DNA of 57,752 nt from an uncultured Neomegalonema sp. (lineage in GTDB: Bacteria > Pseudomonadota > Alphaproteobacteria > Rhodobacterales > Rhodobacteraceae), in the NCBI GenBank assembly GCA_937928005.1, contig CALFVD010000092.1:1-57752 (forward strand). Reading direction: 5' to 3'. The notes under the pieces were generated by a model, which did not search any database, was not told the origin of the DNA, and saw only the letters and a program-made list of their open reading frames with translations. Each line of letters begins with the position of its first letter. Within the stretch, counting starts at the first letter, position 1. This document shows, piece by piece, positions 17,488 through 27,221 of this stretch. The position numbers and the translations under genes were made by a program.

Positions 17488-20151
17488 TCAGACGCGCGCC
17501 GGATTGGATTTGTCGGGATTAATCCCGTATTTCTGAATGGCATCAGCGACGGTCTTGCTGTCACCCTTCTGCGCATCGGCAAGTGCCTTGAGCGCGGCAA
17601 CGGCGATGAACCTGCGATCCACCTCAAAGAACTCGCGCAGGCTTGCCCGATAATCCGACCGCCCAAATCCGTCCGTTCCCAAGACCTTGTAAGTGCCCGG
17701 CACGAAGGCTCGGATCTGGTCCGCATAGCTCTTCATATAATCCGTCGACGCAATGATTGGATCGTCTCCCCGACTCTGGAAGCATGTCGTCACATAGGGA
17801 ATGCGCTGATCCTCCATCGGATGCAGCATGTTCCACCGCTCGCAATCCATCGCCTCACGCCGCAATTCGGTAAAGCTGGTCGCGCTCCATACATCGACGC
17901 CCACACCGAAATCGGCCTCCAGCATTTCGGCGGCGGCAAGGCTCTCGCGCAGTATCGCCCCCGACCCGACAAGTTGCACCTTTTTGCTCCTCATCTCGGA
18001 AGCGCGCAGCAGGTACATCCCTTTACGAATGCCTTCTTCTGCGCCTTCGGGCATTGCGGGATGCTCGTAATTCTCGTTGAGCGTGGTGATGTAGTAGAAC
18101 ACATCCTCCTGCTCGGCATACATCCGCCGCAGCCCATCCTGTACGATCACCGCGACCTCGAATTGGAAGGTTGGATCATAGCTGATACAATTGGGTACGG
18201 TTGCCGAAATCAGATGACTATGCCCGTCTTCATGCTGCAAACCCTCGCCGTTCAGCGTGGTTCGCCCAGACGTGCCCCCGATCAGAAAGCCCCGCGCCCG
18301 CATATCGCCAGCGGCCCAGGCCAGATCACCAATCCGCTGGAACCCGAACATCGAATAATAAATGTAGAACGGGATCATCGGCATATTCGACGTAGAATAG
18401 GACGTGGCCGCCGCGATCCACGATGCCATAGCACCCGCCTCGTTGATGCCCTCTTGCAGCATCTGGCCGTCTTGGCTCTCACGATAGAACATCAACTGAT
18501 CCGCATCTTCAGGGCGGTAAAGCTGACCTACCTGCGAGTAGATACCGAACTGCCGGAACATGCCTTCCATCCCGAAAGTACGGCTTTCATCCGGTACGAT
18601 AGGCACCACATGCTTACCGACCTTCTTATCGCGCAGCAGCGTGTTGAGCGCCCGTACGAAGGCCATCGTAGTCGAGATTTTGCGTTCGCCAGAAGAAGCG
18701 AGCAATGCCCCGAATTTTTCCAAAGCGGGCACCTCAAGCGCATCTGATTTTACCCGCCGTGATGGTAGATAACCACCCAATGCCTTGCGCCGCGCGTGTA
18801 GGTATTTCGCTTCTTCACTGTTCTCATCAAAGTCGATTAATTCGAGATTTTCGACCTGCTCATCGGTCAGATTGAGCGTGAAGCGGTCGCGGAATTGTTT
18901 GAGATCATCAATCCCCATTTTCTTCTGCTGGTGGGTGATGTTTTGCGCTTCACCCGCCGCACCCATGCCATAGCCCTTGACGGTCTTGGCAAGGATCAGT
19001 GTGGGCTTACCCTTAGTATTCATCGCCTCGCTGTAGGCTGCATAGACCTTACGCGGATCATGCCCGCCGCGCGTTAGCTTCCAGACTTGATCATCCGACC
19101 AATCGGCAATCATCGCGGCGGTTTCGGGGTAACGCCCGAAGAAATTCTCGCGGATATACGCGCCATCCTTCGATTTGAAATCCTGATATTCACCATCGAC
19201 GCATTCTTCCATGAGCTGTCGTAGCTTGCCCGAATGATCCTTGGCGAGCAGCGCATCCCAGCCCGTCCCCCATAGGCATTTGACCACGTTCCAGCCTGCA
19301 CCCCGGAAATCGCCTTCCAACTCCTGCACGATCTTACCATTACCGCGCACTGGCCCGTCGAGCCGCTGGAGGTTGCAATTGATAACGAAAACGAGGTTGT
19401 CGAGTTTTTCACGGCCTGCCAGTGAAATCGCACCGAGGCTTTCTGGCTCGTCCATCTCCCCGTCGCCCATGAACGCCCAGACCTTGCGGTTATCGGTCTT
19501 GGCCAACCCACGCCCCTGCAAATATCGCAGGAAGCGCGCCTGATAGATCGCCATCAGTGGGCCAAGTCCCATCGAGACGGTCGGAAACTGCCAGAAATCA
19601 GGCATTAACCACGGATGCGGATAGGATGAGATACCCTTACCATCCGCCTCCTGCCGAAAACCGATAATCTGATCCTTCGTCAACCGACCTTCGAGATAGG
19701 CGCGGGCATAGATACCGGGGGCTGAATGGCCCTGAATAAAGATCAAATCGCCACCATGACCTTCGCTTTCGGCATGCCAGAAATGCATGAAGCCTGTGTC
19801 ATAGAGCGTCGCTGCTGACTGAAAACTGGCGATATGCCCGCCGAGTTCCGAGCTTTCCTTATTTGCCTTCAACACCACCATGGCCGCGTTCCAGCGAATG
19901 GCTGAACGAATACGCTTTTCGATATCCCGGTCGCCGGGATGATCAGGTTGCGCATCGACCGAAACGGTATTCACATAGGCTGAATTACGCGCAAACGGCA
20001 CCAACGCCCCATTACGCCGTGCAACTGAAACCGCCTCCTCCAGCAAATTGTCGGCCCGATCAGTCCCCTCATAGGCGATGACCGATTCCACAGCATCCCG
20101 CCATTCCTCGGTTTCGGCGGGGTCCGTATCCTTGAGGGGGCCATCGGTCAT
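17488..20151 (-). CDS. aceE: Pyruvate dehydrogenase E1, homodimeric type
   Basis: 887-residue single-chain E1 that decarboxylates pyruvate with thiamine diphosphate. The TPP/Mg site is GDGEMDEPESLGAISLAGRE followed by NCNLQRLDGPVRGNG. Many alphaproteobacteria instead use an alpha2beta2 E1 (pdhA/pdhB), so this AceE type and its AceF/LpdA partners are a distinct complex form. I choose 20151 (MTDGPLKD) because AAGGAGTG lies about 10 bases upstream. A frame-open ATG at 20193 lacks this. A short GCCCC/GGGGC hairpin sits in the leader (20177-20190). Confidence 0.96.
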   Translation of the reverse strand: MTDGPLKDTDPAETEEWRDAVESVIAYEGTDRADNLLEEAVSVARRNGALVPFARNSAYVNTVSVDAQPDHPGDRDIEKRIRSAIRWNAAMVVLKANKESSELGGHIASFQSAATLYDTGFMHFWHAESEGHGGDLIFIQGHSAPGIYARAYLEGRLTKDQIIGFRQEADGKGISSYPHPWLMPDFWQFPTVSMGLGPLMAIYQARFLRYLQGRGLAKTDNRKVWAFMGDGEMDEPESLGAISLAGREKLDNLVFVINCNLQRLDGPVRGNGKIVQELEGDFRGAGWNVVKCLWGTGWDALLAKDHSGKLRQLMEECVDGEYQDFKSKDGAYIRENFFGRYPETAAMIADWSDDQVWKLTRGGHDPRKVYAAYSEAMNTKGKPTLILAKTVKGYGMGAAGEAQNITHQQKKMGIDDLKQFRDRFTLNLTDEQVENLELIDFDENSEEAKYLHARRKALGGYLPSRRVKSDALEVPALEKFGALLASSGERKISTTMAFVRALNTLLRDKKVGKHVVPIVPDESRTFGMEGMFRQFGIYSQVGQLYRPEDADQLMFYRESQDGQMLQEGINEAGAMASWIAAATSYSTSNMPMIPFYIYYSMFGFQRIGDLAWAAGDMRARGFLIGGTSGRTTLNGEGLQHEDGHSHLISATVPNCISYDPTFQFEVAVIVQDGLRRMYAEQEDVFYYITTLNENYEHPAMPEGAEEGIRKGMYLLRASEMRSKKVQLVGSGAILRESLAAAEMLEADFGVGVDVWSATSFTELRREAMDCERWNMLHPMEDQRIPYVTTCFQSRGDDPIIASTDYMKSYADQIRAFVPGTYKVLGTDGFGRSDYRASLREFFEVDRRFIAVAALKALADAQKGDSKTVADAIQKYGINPDKSNPARV

Positions 20152-20303
20152 GGTGGGGTCACTCCTTGGCGGGGTCGCCCCGAACGGGGCCAAACGGGTT
20201 GATAAGGATCAGTTCCGATCCATCGAAATCTGTCGGGTTGCGCGTGGCAAGCGCGCAGTCAGTTGCCGGAAACCAAGTAGCATCATAACTCAATCTTGAT
20301 GCG

Positions 20304-20624
20304 TTATTCGCTTAATCGTCTGTTAGTATCTTTAATGAACGCGTCGCCTGTAAGTGTCAGGTAATGAGGATGGGCCAATTTGAAGAATCTGCCACTATTA
20401 GAGTCACGAGATAGATTGCAGTGAGATGTAGCGAGGGTAATCTCCGAGTCCAGCAGAGCCTCGATCTTTTGTAGCCGGATGTCTTCAGACGATATGGCTG
20501 CCGACAAAATGAACTCTATCGCGACGGCTCAATCTTCAGGCGAGACATGGGCAATCATAGACTCCGCAAGATTGAACCCTTCATCGGCGTGAGCGTTCTT
20601 CGATGTGACTAGCAGGAGCGGCAT
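20304..20624 (-). pseudogene. Small secreted protein gene broken by an in-frame TGA
   Basis: Reading the minus strand from an ATG at 20624 (or GTG at 20636) gives a signal-peptide-like start MPLLLVTSKNAHA, then DEGFNLAESMIAHVSPED. A TGA stop at 20531-20529 comes next. The same frame then continues AVAIEFILSAAISSEDIRLQ and on for about 75 residues to a normal stop at 20304. The second part alone has only a weak TTG start without a ribosome site. Both halves read like protein, so one small secreted gene with a nonsense change is the simplest view. I do not recognise the family. This covers most of the 505-base gap between phaA and aceE. Confidence 0.5.
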
Positions 20625-20656
20625 AAATACCGCCACTCCTGCCCACGGTTATGCAA

Positions 20657-21835
20657 TCATTCCCGCTCAACACACATGGCCACGCCCATGCCGCCGCCGA
20701 TGCACAAGGTTGCGAGCCCCTTCTTCGCATCCCGGCGTTGCATCTCAAACAATAGCGTATTGAGAATGCGCGCACCCGATGCTCCGATAGGGTGGCCGAT
20801 GGCGATAGCGCCGCCATTGACGTTCACCTTGTCGGTATCCCAACCCAGTTCCTTATTTACGGCACAGGCTTGAGCCGCAAAGGCTTCGTTGGCTTCGATC
20901 AGATCGAGATCAGAAGCTTTCCAGCCCGCTTTCTCAAGCGCCTTCTTAGACGCATTGATTGGCCCTGCGCCCATGATCGCCGGGTCAAGGCCAACCGTGG
21001 CCCATGATTTGATCGTCGCCATCGGCGTGATCCCACGCTTTTCGGCCTCTTCCTTGGTCATCATTACCACCACGGCGGCACCATCATTGATACCCGATGC
21101 ATTGCCCGCCGTAACCGTGCCACCGTCCTTCTTGAAGACCGTGCGCAGGCCACCAAGGCTCTCAGGGGTCACACCGGCCTTGATGTATTCGTCGTCCTCC
21201 ACGACAGTATCACCCTTACGGCCCTTGATCGTAACAGGGACAATCTCGTCCTTGAACTTGCCCGCCTTCTGCGCAGCCTCGGCCTTGTTCTGGCTTGCGG
21301 CGGCAAAACCATCCTGATCGTCGCGCGTAATCTGCCACTTTTCGGCGACATTCTCAGCGGTATTGCCCATGTGATAGCCATGGAACGCATCCATCAGACC
21401 ATCTGACAGCATTGTATCGAGCAGCTTGATATCGCCCATCTTCTGGCCATTGCGCATTGCCTGACAGTGCGGCGCCTGCGACATGCTCTCCTGCCCGCCA
21501 CAGACCATGATCGCATTGTCACCCATGGCGATATGCTGATACCCCAGCGCCACGGCGCGCAGGCCCGACCCGCAAAGTTGATTGACGCCCCACGCGGCGG
21601 TTTCATCTGGTAGGCCCGCATTACGCGCGGCCTGACGAGCGGGGTTCTGACCCTGACCCGCCGTGAGGATTTGGCCCATGATGACCTCGTCCACATCCTT
21701 GGCATCGACCCCGGCGCGCTCCAGCGCCCCTTTGATGGCAACTTCACCAAGGTAGTGAGCGGTCACACCGGACAACGCACCGTTGAACGACCCAACCGGC
21801 GTGCGCGCAGCAGCGGCAATTACGACTTCATGCAT
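20657..21835 (-). CDS. phaA: Acetyl-CoA C-acetyltransferase
   Basis: 392-residue thiolase. The nucleophile cysteine is in [11 protein letters not shown] (about residue 88), [11 protein letters not shown] carries the catalytic His, and [15 protein letters not shown] at the C-terminus carries the second Cys. It condenses two acetyl-CoA to acetoacetyl-CoA, the first step of polyhydroxybutyrate synthesis. It follows phaB on the same strand after an 81-base gap. A polymerase gene (phaC) is not in this window. It could also serve general acetoacetyl-CoA metabolism. Confidence 0.95.
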   Translation of the reverse strand: MHEVVIAAAARTPVGSFNGALSGVTAHYLGEVAIKGALERAGVDAKDVDEVIMGQILTAGQGQNPARQAARNAGLPDETAAWGVNQLCGSGLRAVALGYQHIAMGDNAIMVCGGQESMSQAPHCQAMRNGQKMGDIKLLDTMLSDGLMDAFHGYHMGNTAENVAEKWQITRDDQDGFAAASQNKAEAAQKAGKFKDEIVPVTIKGRKGDTVVEDDEYIKAGVTPESLGGLRTVFKKDGGTVTAGNASGINDGAAVVVMMTKEEAEKRGITPMATIKSWATVGLDPAIMGAGPINASKKALEKAGWKASDLDLIEANEAFAAQACAVNKELGWDTDKVNVNGGAIAIGHPIGASGARILNTLLFEMQRRDAKKGLATLCIGGGMGVAMCVERE

Positions 21836-21885
21836 ATGGAATTCTCCTGAAAACCGAAACTTACGAACTGATGTTGTGCAGATTC

Positions 21886-21909
21886 ATAGCGTGGCATGTG
21901 CCGCGCTAT
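21886..21909. repeat. Hairpin between phaB and phaA
   Basis: ATAGCGTGGC (21886-21895) can pair with GCCGCGCTAT (21900-21909) with one non-Watson-Crick position and a 4-base loop. It lies in the 81-base gap between the two genes. No U-run is present, so it may adjust the phaB to phaA transcript ratio rather than end transcription fully. Confidence 0.45.
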
Positions 21910-21916
21910 CTTTGAT

Positions 21917-22642
21917 CTAGGTCATCGTCTGCCCGCCATTGGCGCTGAGCGTCGACCCGGTAATGAATCCAGCATCATCCGAAGCGAGGAACACAACACA
22001 GCGCGCGATTTCCTCCGGCTCGCCGAGGCGACCGACGGGGATGAATGGCAGGATATGCTTGTCGAGAACGTCCTGCGCGATGGCTTTCACCATCTCGGTG
22101 CCAATATAGCCGGGGCAGATCGCGTTGACCGTGATGCCTTTGCGCGCACCCTCTTGCGCCAGCGCCTTCGTGAAGCCCAAATCACCCGCCTTAGCTGAGG
22201 AGTAATTCGTCTGCCCAGCCTGACCCTTCTGACCATTGATGGACGAGATATTGATAACCCGGCCCCAGCCACGGTCGCGCATTCCTTCCCAGACGGGACG
22301 GGTCATGTTGAATAGGCCATTGAGATTCGTGCCGATCACGTCATTCCATTTCTCGACGCTCATCTTGTGGAACGGCACGTCGCGGGTGATCCCCGCATTG
22401 TTCACCAAAATTTCGATAGGGCCGTGCGCGTCCTCGACCGCTTTGATGCCTTCGACACAAGCATCATATTCGGCGACAGACCATTTATAGACAGGGATGC
22501 CTGTCTCGTCTTTGAAAGCGTTAGCGGCGTCGTCATTGCCCGCATAATTCGCAGCAACCGTATAGCCCGCATCCCTCAATGCGCGACAGATTGCTGCGCC
22601 GATTCCTCTGGTGCCACCGGTGACAAGTGCGACCTTGGACAT
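21917..22642 (-). CDS. phaB: Acetoacetyl-CoA reductase
   Basis: 241-residue short-chain dehydrogenase with VTGGTRGIGAAI as cofactor loop, an NNAGITRD motif, and the YSSAK catalytic Tyr/Lys. It reduces acetoacetyl-CoA to 3-hydroxybutyryl-CoA with NADPH. The start is set at 22642 (MSKVALVTGG), which is the family N-terminus. The longer open frame to 22714 adds 24 residues without family support. It is paired with phaA downstream. Confidence 0.95.
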   Translation of the reverse strand: MSKVALVTGGTRGIGAAICRALRDAGYTVAANYAGNDDAANAFKDETGIPVYKWSVAEYDACVEGIKAVEDAHGPIEILVNNAGITRDVPFHKMSVEKWNDVIGTNLNGLFNMTRPVWEGMRDRGWGRVINISSINGQKGQAGQTNYSSAKAGDLGFTKALAQEGARKGITVNAICPGYIGTEMVKAIAQDVLDKHILPFIPVGRLGEPEEIARCVVFLASDDAGFITGSTLSANGGQTMT

Positions 22643-22802
22643 GAATGAATTCCCCCTGCAATGGACTTGAGCGCCAATTATCGCTGAAAACCGGCGGCTA
22701 CAATGTGATTCCATAGAATGACACGGGCCAGCCCCATGCCTGCCTCCTTCTTCCTTTTAATCCGATTCCGGGCAAGGTCAAAAATGGACACCTCAAAACG
22801 AA

Positions 22803-22828
22803 ATCGCCCCGCACGATGGCGGGGCGAT
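22803..22828 (-). terminator. Intrinsic terminator of the amt operon
   Basis: ATCGCCCCGC and GCGGGGCGAT form a perfect 10-bp stem around a 6-base loop. On the minus strand TTTCGTTTTG follows directly. It sits about 30 bases after the stop of the small gene downstream of amt, in the right orientation to end that transcript before phaB. Confidence 0.85.
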
Positions 22829-22858
22829 CAAAATCGTTATCGACGCGACATTATCGCA

Positions 22859-23044
22859 TCAGTAATTTTCTTCATGGCGTTTTTTCGCCCGATGATACGC
22901 CGCTTTCTCATGGCCAAGGCCGACCACGAGCGCAAGAACGCATAATCCCGCCGCGATGAGGAACCAAGTATATTCCCACGAGGTATTGGCCCCGGCGTAG
23001 ATCGGGCCGGTCACGTCATTCCATGTGTCAAATGCTGAACCCAT
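22859..23044 (-). CDS. Small single-helix membrane protein next to amt
   Basis: 61 residues. One clear membrane helix (about residues 27-45, YTWFLIAAGLCVLALVVGLG) is followed by a basic, charged tail (HEKAAYHRAKKRHEENY). It lies 24 bases after the amt stop and before an intrinsic terminator, so it is cotranscribed with the ammonium channel. No known domain is recognised. The position suggests an accessory peptide for Amt, which is inference. Confidence 0.78.
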   Translation of the reverse strand: MGSAFDTWNDVTGPIYAGANTSWEYTWFLIAAGLCVLALVVGLGHEKAAYHRAKKRHEENY

Positions 23045-23068
23045 GTTGTTTCCTTTCTTCTATCCGGC

Positions 23069-24451
23069 CTATTCGGCGGGAAGCGTTGAGATTGCGATAC
23101 CTTCAGGATAGGCGGATACGGGCACCTTGGTGGCATCCAGACCTGCGAGTTCCGCCGCTTCGGGTACGCGCAGCAATCCGAGGATGCGCAGAACCAGCGA
23201 ACAGACAAGGCCGGGGATAAAGCCGAGGCAGAACATGACACCTACGCCGACCCCCTGCCCCATTAGCGAGGTGGTAGCGACCCCTGCATCACCTTGAAGC
23301 GCAGGATATCCAGCGGCGAAGATACCGACCGCCATAACACCCCAGATGCCGATGAAGCCGTGGACTGTAACCGCACCAACCGCATCGTCGATGCCCATTT
23401 TTTCAAGGATCGAGGCGATAGGCTTCAGCGCGCCACCACCGATAAAGCCGATGGCAAACGCCGCCGGAGGCCAGAAGAGATCAAGGCCCGAAGCGCAGGA
23501 AATAATGCCCGCCAGCGCCCCAGACATCATCCAGAACGGATCGCGCGTGATCATCCATGCACCGATGATACCACCCGAAAAGCCCATCAGAATGTTGAAG
23601 CTCAGCGCCGAAAGGGTAATCGGTGTGCCATAAATCGTCGCGAACTTGTCAGGATACCACGACCAAGCCTCGCCCGGCACGATGACGCAGGCCATCAAGA
23701 AGCCGAAGAAGCCGACGATGATGAGCATAAGCCCCGTCAGCGTAAATGGCAGGTTGTGCCCGCCAATATCATTAGCCGAACCATCAATGTTGTACTTACC
23801 GATACGTGGGCCGAGGTTGATCAGCACACCAAGCGCAAAGAACCCCGCGACCATATGCACGACGCCCGCTGCGCCAAAGTCATGGTAGCCCCAGTCTTGA
23901 ACCAGCCAGCCATCTGCATGCCAACCCCATGCCGCTGCGACGACCCAAGCGACCGAACCCAGAATAACAGCAAGGATAATGAAGCCAACGACCTGAATAC
24001 GTTCGATAACGGCACCGGAGAAAATGGAGGCCGTCGTAGCCGCAAACAGCGTGAACGCGCCCCAGAATACGCCAGATGCGTTATCCGAGATGTTCGGCCC
24101 CATATACTCGACCCACGGCCACGCGATGCCGGAGGCATAATCCCACCCGCTAATCCCGTTCGGCCCTGCGGAAAAATCGATCCCCGTAGGCATCGCCCAG
24201 TAAATCCACCAACCGATGAAATAGAAAGTCGGCACGACAAAGGCAAAGGCCAAGATATTCTTGATGCCCGATGCCAGCACGTTCTTATGTCGTGATGCGC
24301 CCATTTCATAGGCGAGAAATCCCGCGTGAATGATAACCATGAGCGGGATCGTCAGATAATAGAACGTCTCCGCAAACATGGTATTGGTCGTTTTCGGCCC
24401 GCCCTCCATTGCCGCGACTTTTGCGGCGAGTTCGGCCAATTCGGCTTCCAT
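23069..24451 (-). CDS. amt: Ammonium transporter Amt
   Basis: About 460 residues of the Amt/MEP/Rh channel family. Family segments include ASRHKNVLASGIKN, AAGVVHMVAGFFAL and GVMAVGIFAAGYPA, among about 11 membrane helices. It admits ammonium for assimilation. I place the start at 24451 (MEAELAELAAK) because a GGGGGA ribosome site lies about 8-12 bases before it. The frame stays open further upstream but without a site. The usual PII gene glnK is not beside it; a small membrane gene follows instead. Confidence 0.93.
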   Translation of the reverse strand: MEAELAELAAKVAAMEGGPKTTNTMFAETFYYLTIPLMVIIHAGFLAYEMGASRHKNVLASGIKNILAFAFVVPTFYFIGWWIYWAMPTGIDFSAGPNGISGWDYASGIAWPWVEYMGPNISDNASGVFWGAFTLFAATTASIFSGAVIERIQVVGFIILAVILGSVAWVVAAAWGWHADGWLVQDWGYHDFGAAGVVHMVAGFFALGVLINLGPRIGKYNIDGSANDIGGHNLPFTLTGLMLIIVGFFGFLMACVIVPGEAWSWYPDKFATIYGTPITLSALSFNILMGFSGGIIGAWMITRDPFWMMSGALAGIISCASGLDLFWPPAAFAIGFIGGGALKPIASILEKMGIDDAVGAVTVHGFIGIWGVMAVGIFAAGYPALQGDAGVATTSLMGQGVGVGVMFCLGFIPGLVCSLVLRILGLLRVPEAAELAGLDATKVPVSAYPEGIAISTLPAE

Positions 24452-24574
24452 CGTATTTAGTCCCCCGAGTTTATATCCGCCGCTTTGGTGCGACGTTGCG
24501 ATACCGACGATACATAAATGCGAGGAAAAACCAATACCCTCCAATCACTAAACCAATATTGTACCAATTATACC

Positions 24575-25789
24575 TTAGACTGCGACCGATTTACCCTGCG
24601 GTGCTTCACGAATGGGCAGGTGGGCAATGGCGGAGAATGCGCCCACCCCGATGCCAACCCACCAGACCACATCGTAGCTTCCATAAACATCGTAGAGCTT
24701 GCCGCCGAGGTAGACGCCCAGAAACCCGCCAAGCTGATGGCTGAGGAACACGAACCCGTAGAGCGTGCCCATGTATTTCATGCCATAGAGATAACCGATC
24801 AGGCCCGATGTCAGCGGCACTGTGGCCAACCATAGCGCCCCCATTGATAGGCTGAACACGATCACGGTCAACGGTGTTGGCGGCAGCATGATGAACGCCA
24901 TCGCGACGATGGTGCGTAGGGTGTAGATGAGTGATAATAGATACTTACGCCGATAAATCCCGCCTAGCTTGCCCGCCAGCAACGTGCCGAAAATATTCGT
25001 GATTCCGATCAGAGTCAGCGATGCTGCCCCCAACGCTGCCGATCCACATGCCTCCGTCACCAATGCCGGAAAATGCGCGGTTATAAAGGCGAGTTGATAC
25101 CCACAGGAAAAGAAACCGAGGAACAACAGAATATAATCCGGGTCACGCGACACCCGCCCCAATATCTGCCCAAGCGTCTCCTCTGCTGCCCCTTTTTGCA
25201 CCTCAGGTGGAGGTGGTGCCTTCAAGAATGGCAACACGAGCAGCACCAAGAGGATCGCAACCGCAAAAATCAACATCGTCGCCGACCACCCCGCGCTACG
25301 TTCGAGGTATTCCGTCAGCGGCGGCACCAATACCTGCCCCGCCGACCCGAAGGCCGTTGCAATACCCAGCGCCATCGAGCGATTCTTCGGCGATGCCGCC
25401 CGCCCTACAACCGCCAGCAGCACGCCAAACCCTGTGCCCGCCACGCCAAGCCCAACCATGACACCGGAGGTCATCACTTGCCCCAGCGGCGTTACCGCCC
25501 CCGCCGCCAGCGCCAAACCGGCGGCATATATCAGCGCCCCGCCGATGATTGCTCTGCGATCCCCAAAGCGGTCAGCCACGATCCCGAACAATGGTTGACC
25601 GATACCCCAAGCAAGATTCTGCACCGCAATCGCGAGGCTAAACTCCGCACGCGGCCAGCCAAATTCCTCGGCAATCGGCACCTGAAAAACGCCGAAGGAC
25701 GCCCGGATTCCGAACGATACCAACAAGATCACAGCAGTTGCCGCAAGGATTGGAAACAGCGGAAAAGTCTGAATACGTGTGTCGGTCAT
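24575..25789 (-). CDS. MFS transporter, unknown substrate
   Basis: 404 residues with 12 predicted membrane helices in two halves. The first half has the FGWPRAEFSLAIAVQNLAWGIGQPLFG segment and ADRFGDRRAII, a variant of the MFS loop 2-3 motif. It resembles OFA/NreB-like or monocarboxylate-type MFS carriers, but the substrate cannot be read from sequence. The start at 25789 (MTDTRIQTFP) has CGGAGATCGG upstream. It is the lone gene between amt and the divergent zapE. Confidence 0.85.
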   Translation of the reverse strand: MTDTRIQTFPLFPILAATAVILLVSFGIRASFGVFQVPIAEEFGWPRAEFSLAIAVQNLAWGIGQPLFGIVADRFGDRRAIIGGALIYAAGLALAAGAVTPLGQVMTSGVMVGLGVAGTGFGVLLAVVGRAASPKNRSMALGIATAFGSAGQVLVPPLTEYLERSAGWSATMLIFAVAILLVLLVLPFLKAPPPPEVQKGAAEETLGQILGRVSRDPDYILLFLGFFSCGYQLAFITAHFPALVTEACGSAALGAASLTLIGITNIFGTLLAGKLGGIYRRKYLLSLIYTLRTIVAMAFIMLPPTPLTVIVFSLSMGALWLATVPLTSGLIGYLYGMKYMGTLYGFVFLSHQLGGFLGVYLGGKLYDVYGSYDVVWWVGIGVGAFSAIAHLPIREAPQGKSVAV

Positions 25790-25961
25790 GCCGATCTCCG
25801 GGATGAAGGGATGTATCCGCCCTACTGCGCAGGATACCACATGGCAAATCACCGATTGTGCGCATGTGGATCAGAACCGAAGATAGCAAGTTCCAACACT
25901 TTGCCATCGCGTTATTTTCCGCTAGGACGCGCAGCATGGTAAAACCAGCGGAACCCCGACC

Positions 25962-27071
25962 ATGAGCGGCCCTCTCCACACATATCGCAAGCGAGTCGCC
26001 AGCGGGACCATCACCTCCGATCCGGGGCAGGCGATGGCGCTCGAAAAGCTGCAACTTCTGTGGAACCGCCTTAAGGAACGCGGCAACGCGCCCCCTGCCC
26101 CCGCCCCTCGCGGCTGGTTTGGCTTTGGCACAAAGGCGGCAAAGCCAGAACCGGCCCTGAACGGCATCTATCTCTATGGCGGCGTGGGCATCGGCAAATC
26201 GATGATGATGGACCTGTTCCACGCCAATGCCCCAGTCGAAAAGAAACGCCGCGTCCATTTCCACGACTTCATGCAGAGCGTCCACGCTGAACTGCGCGAG
26301 GAACGTAAACGCGGCACCACCGACCCGCTAATCCCTATCGCAAAGCGCATCGCGGCGGATACGCGCCTTCTGTGCTTTGACGAAATGCAAGTGACCGATA
26401 TCGCCGACGCCATGATCCTCAGCCATCTGTTTGAAGAACTTTTTGCGCAGGGCGTGGTGGTCGTCGCCACCTCCAACCGCCACCCGACCGAGCTGTACAA
26501 AAACGGCCTCAACCGCCACCTCTTCGAGCCGTTTATTGACCTGTTACAGCAACGGCTCGACGTTCTCCACGTCAACGGCCCACCCGATTACCGCAAACTA
26601 GACGCCCAACGCGGCGGCGTTTATTTCACTCCGATAGATGAGGACACGCGACAGGCTTTCGATGACCTCTGGCGCTCCTTCTGCGGTGCTGCCACGCCCT
26701 TCCCTGCCATGCTTAACCTACAGGGCCGTTTCATCGACCTACCACTGGCCACCAAGACCGAAGTACGCGCCGGTTTCACCGACCTCTGCGCCAAACCGCT
26801 GGGACCGGGCGATTATCTGCTGCTCGCAAAAACCTATCGTACAGTCTTCTTAGAGGATGTGCCCCTACTAACGCCTGAAAAGCGCGATCAAGCAAAGCGG
26901 TTCGTCACCCTGATCGACGCCCTCTATGAAGCCCGCGCCCGCCTTGTGATATTGGCAGCGGCGGAACCGGAGAGCCTCTACCCCAAAGGCGACGGCGCTT
27001 TTGAGTTCGAGCGTACCGCCAGCCGCCTCATGGAAATGCGGTCAGAAAAATATCTGGCGGCGCTTGGGTAA
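25962..27071 (+). CDS. zapE: Cell division protein ZapE (AFG1-like ATPase)
   Basis: 369 residues of the AFG1/ZapE AAA+ family. Walker A is YGGVGIGKSMMMDLF near residues 70-85. RRVHFHDFMQSVHAELRE follows, and Walker B is LLCFDEMQVTDIADA near residue 142. ZapE binds FtsZ and destabilises its polymers, and the family is also linked to quality control of membrane proteins. It is followed by a strong intrinsic terminator at 27147, so it is probably a single-gene transcript. Confidence 0.94.
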   Translation: MSGPLHTYRKRVASGTITSDPGQAMALEKLQLLWNRLKERGNAPPAPAPRGWFGFGTKAAKPEPALNGIYLYGGVGIGKSMMMDLFHANAPVEKKRRVHFHDFMQSVHAELREERKRGTTDPLIPIAKRIAADTRLLCFDEMQVTDIADAMILSHLFEELFAQGVVVVATSNRHPTELYKNGLNRHLFEPFIDLLQQRLDVLHVNGPPDYRKLDAQRGGVYFTPIDEDTRQAFDDLWRSFCGAATPFPAMLNLQGRFIDLPLATKTEVRAGFTDLCAKPLGPGDYLLLAKTYRTVFLEDVPLLTPEKRDQAKRFVTLIDALYEARARLVILAAAEPESLYPKGDGAFEFERTASRLMEMRSEKYLAALG

Positions 27072-27146
27072 CGTAAAGCCATATCCGCAGCATGCATATG
27101 GCACGCACTATGCAACAATATCCCCGTATCAATGTCCCCAGACTGC

Positions 27147-27179
27147 GAGGTGATCCTTTTTAGGGTCGCCTCTTTTTTT
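27147..27179 (+). terminator. Intrinsic terminator after zapE
   Basis: GAGGTGATCC (27147-27156) pairs along its full length, with G-U pairs allowed, with GGGTCGCCTC (27163-27172) around TTTTTA. Seven T follow (27173-27179). It ends zapE and lies about 40 bases before the next gene. Confidence 0.9.
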
Positions 27180-27221
27180 GCGCCGGGGTAACAGGGGGCA
27201 TCCCAACACCGAAAGTTCCCC

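Noticed and set aside
17821-18747. 308-codon frame antisense to aceE
   Set aside because: Low-complexity His/Arg composition and full overlap with recognised AceE sequence on the other strand.
20613-20641. CAGGAG...CTCCTG hairpin after phaA as a terminator
   Set aside because: It has no U-run on the minus strand and overlaps the start of the broken small gene; not firm enough to list as a terminator.
23294-24295. 333-codon frame antisense to amt
   Set aside because: Charged, unnatural composition and complete overlap with the Amt protein, which is clearly coding on the minus strand.
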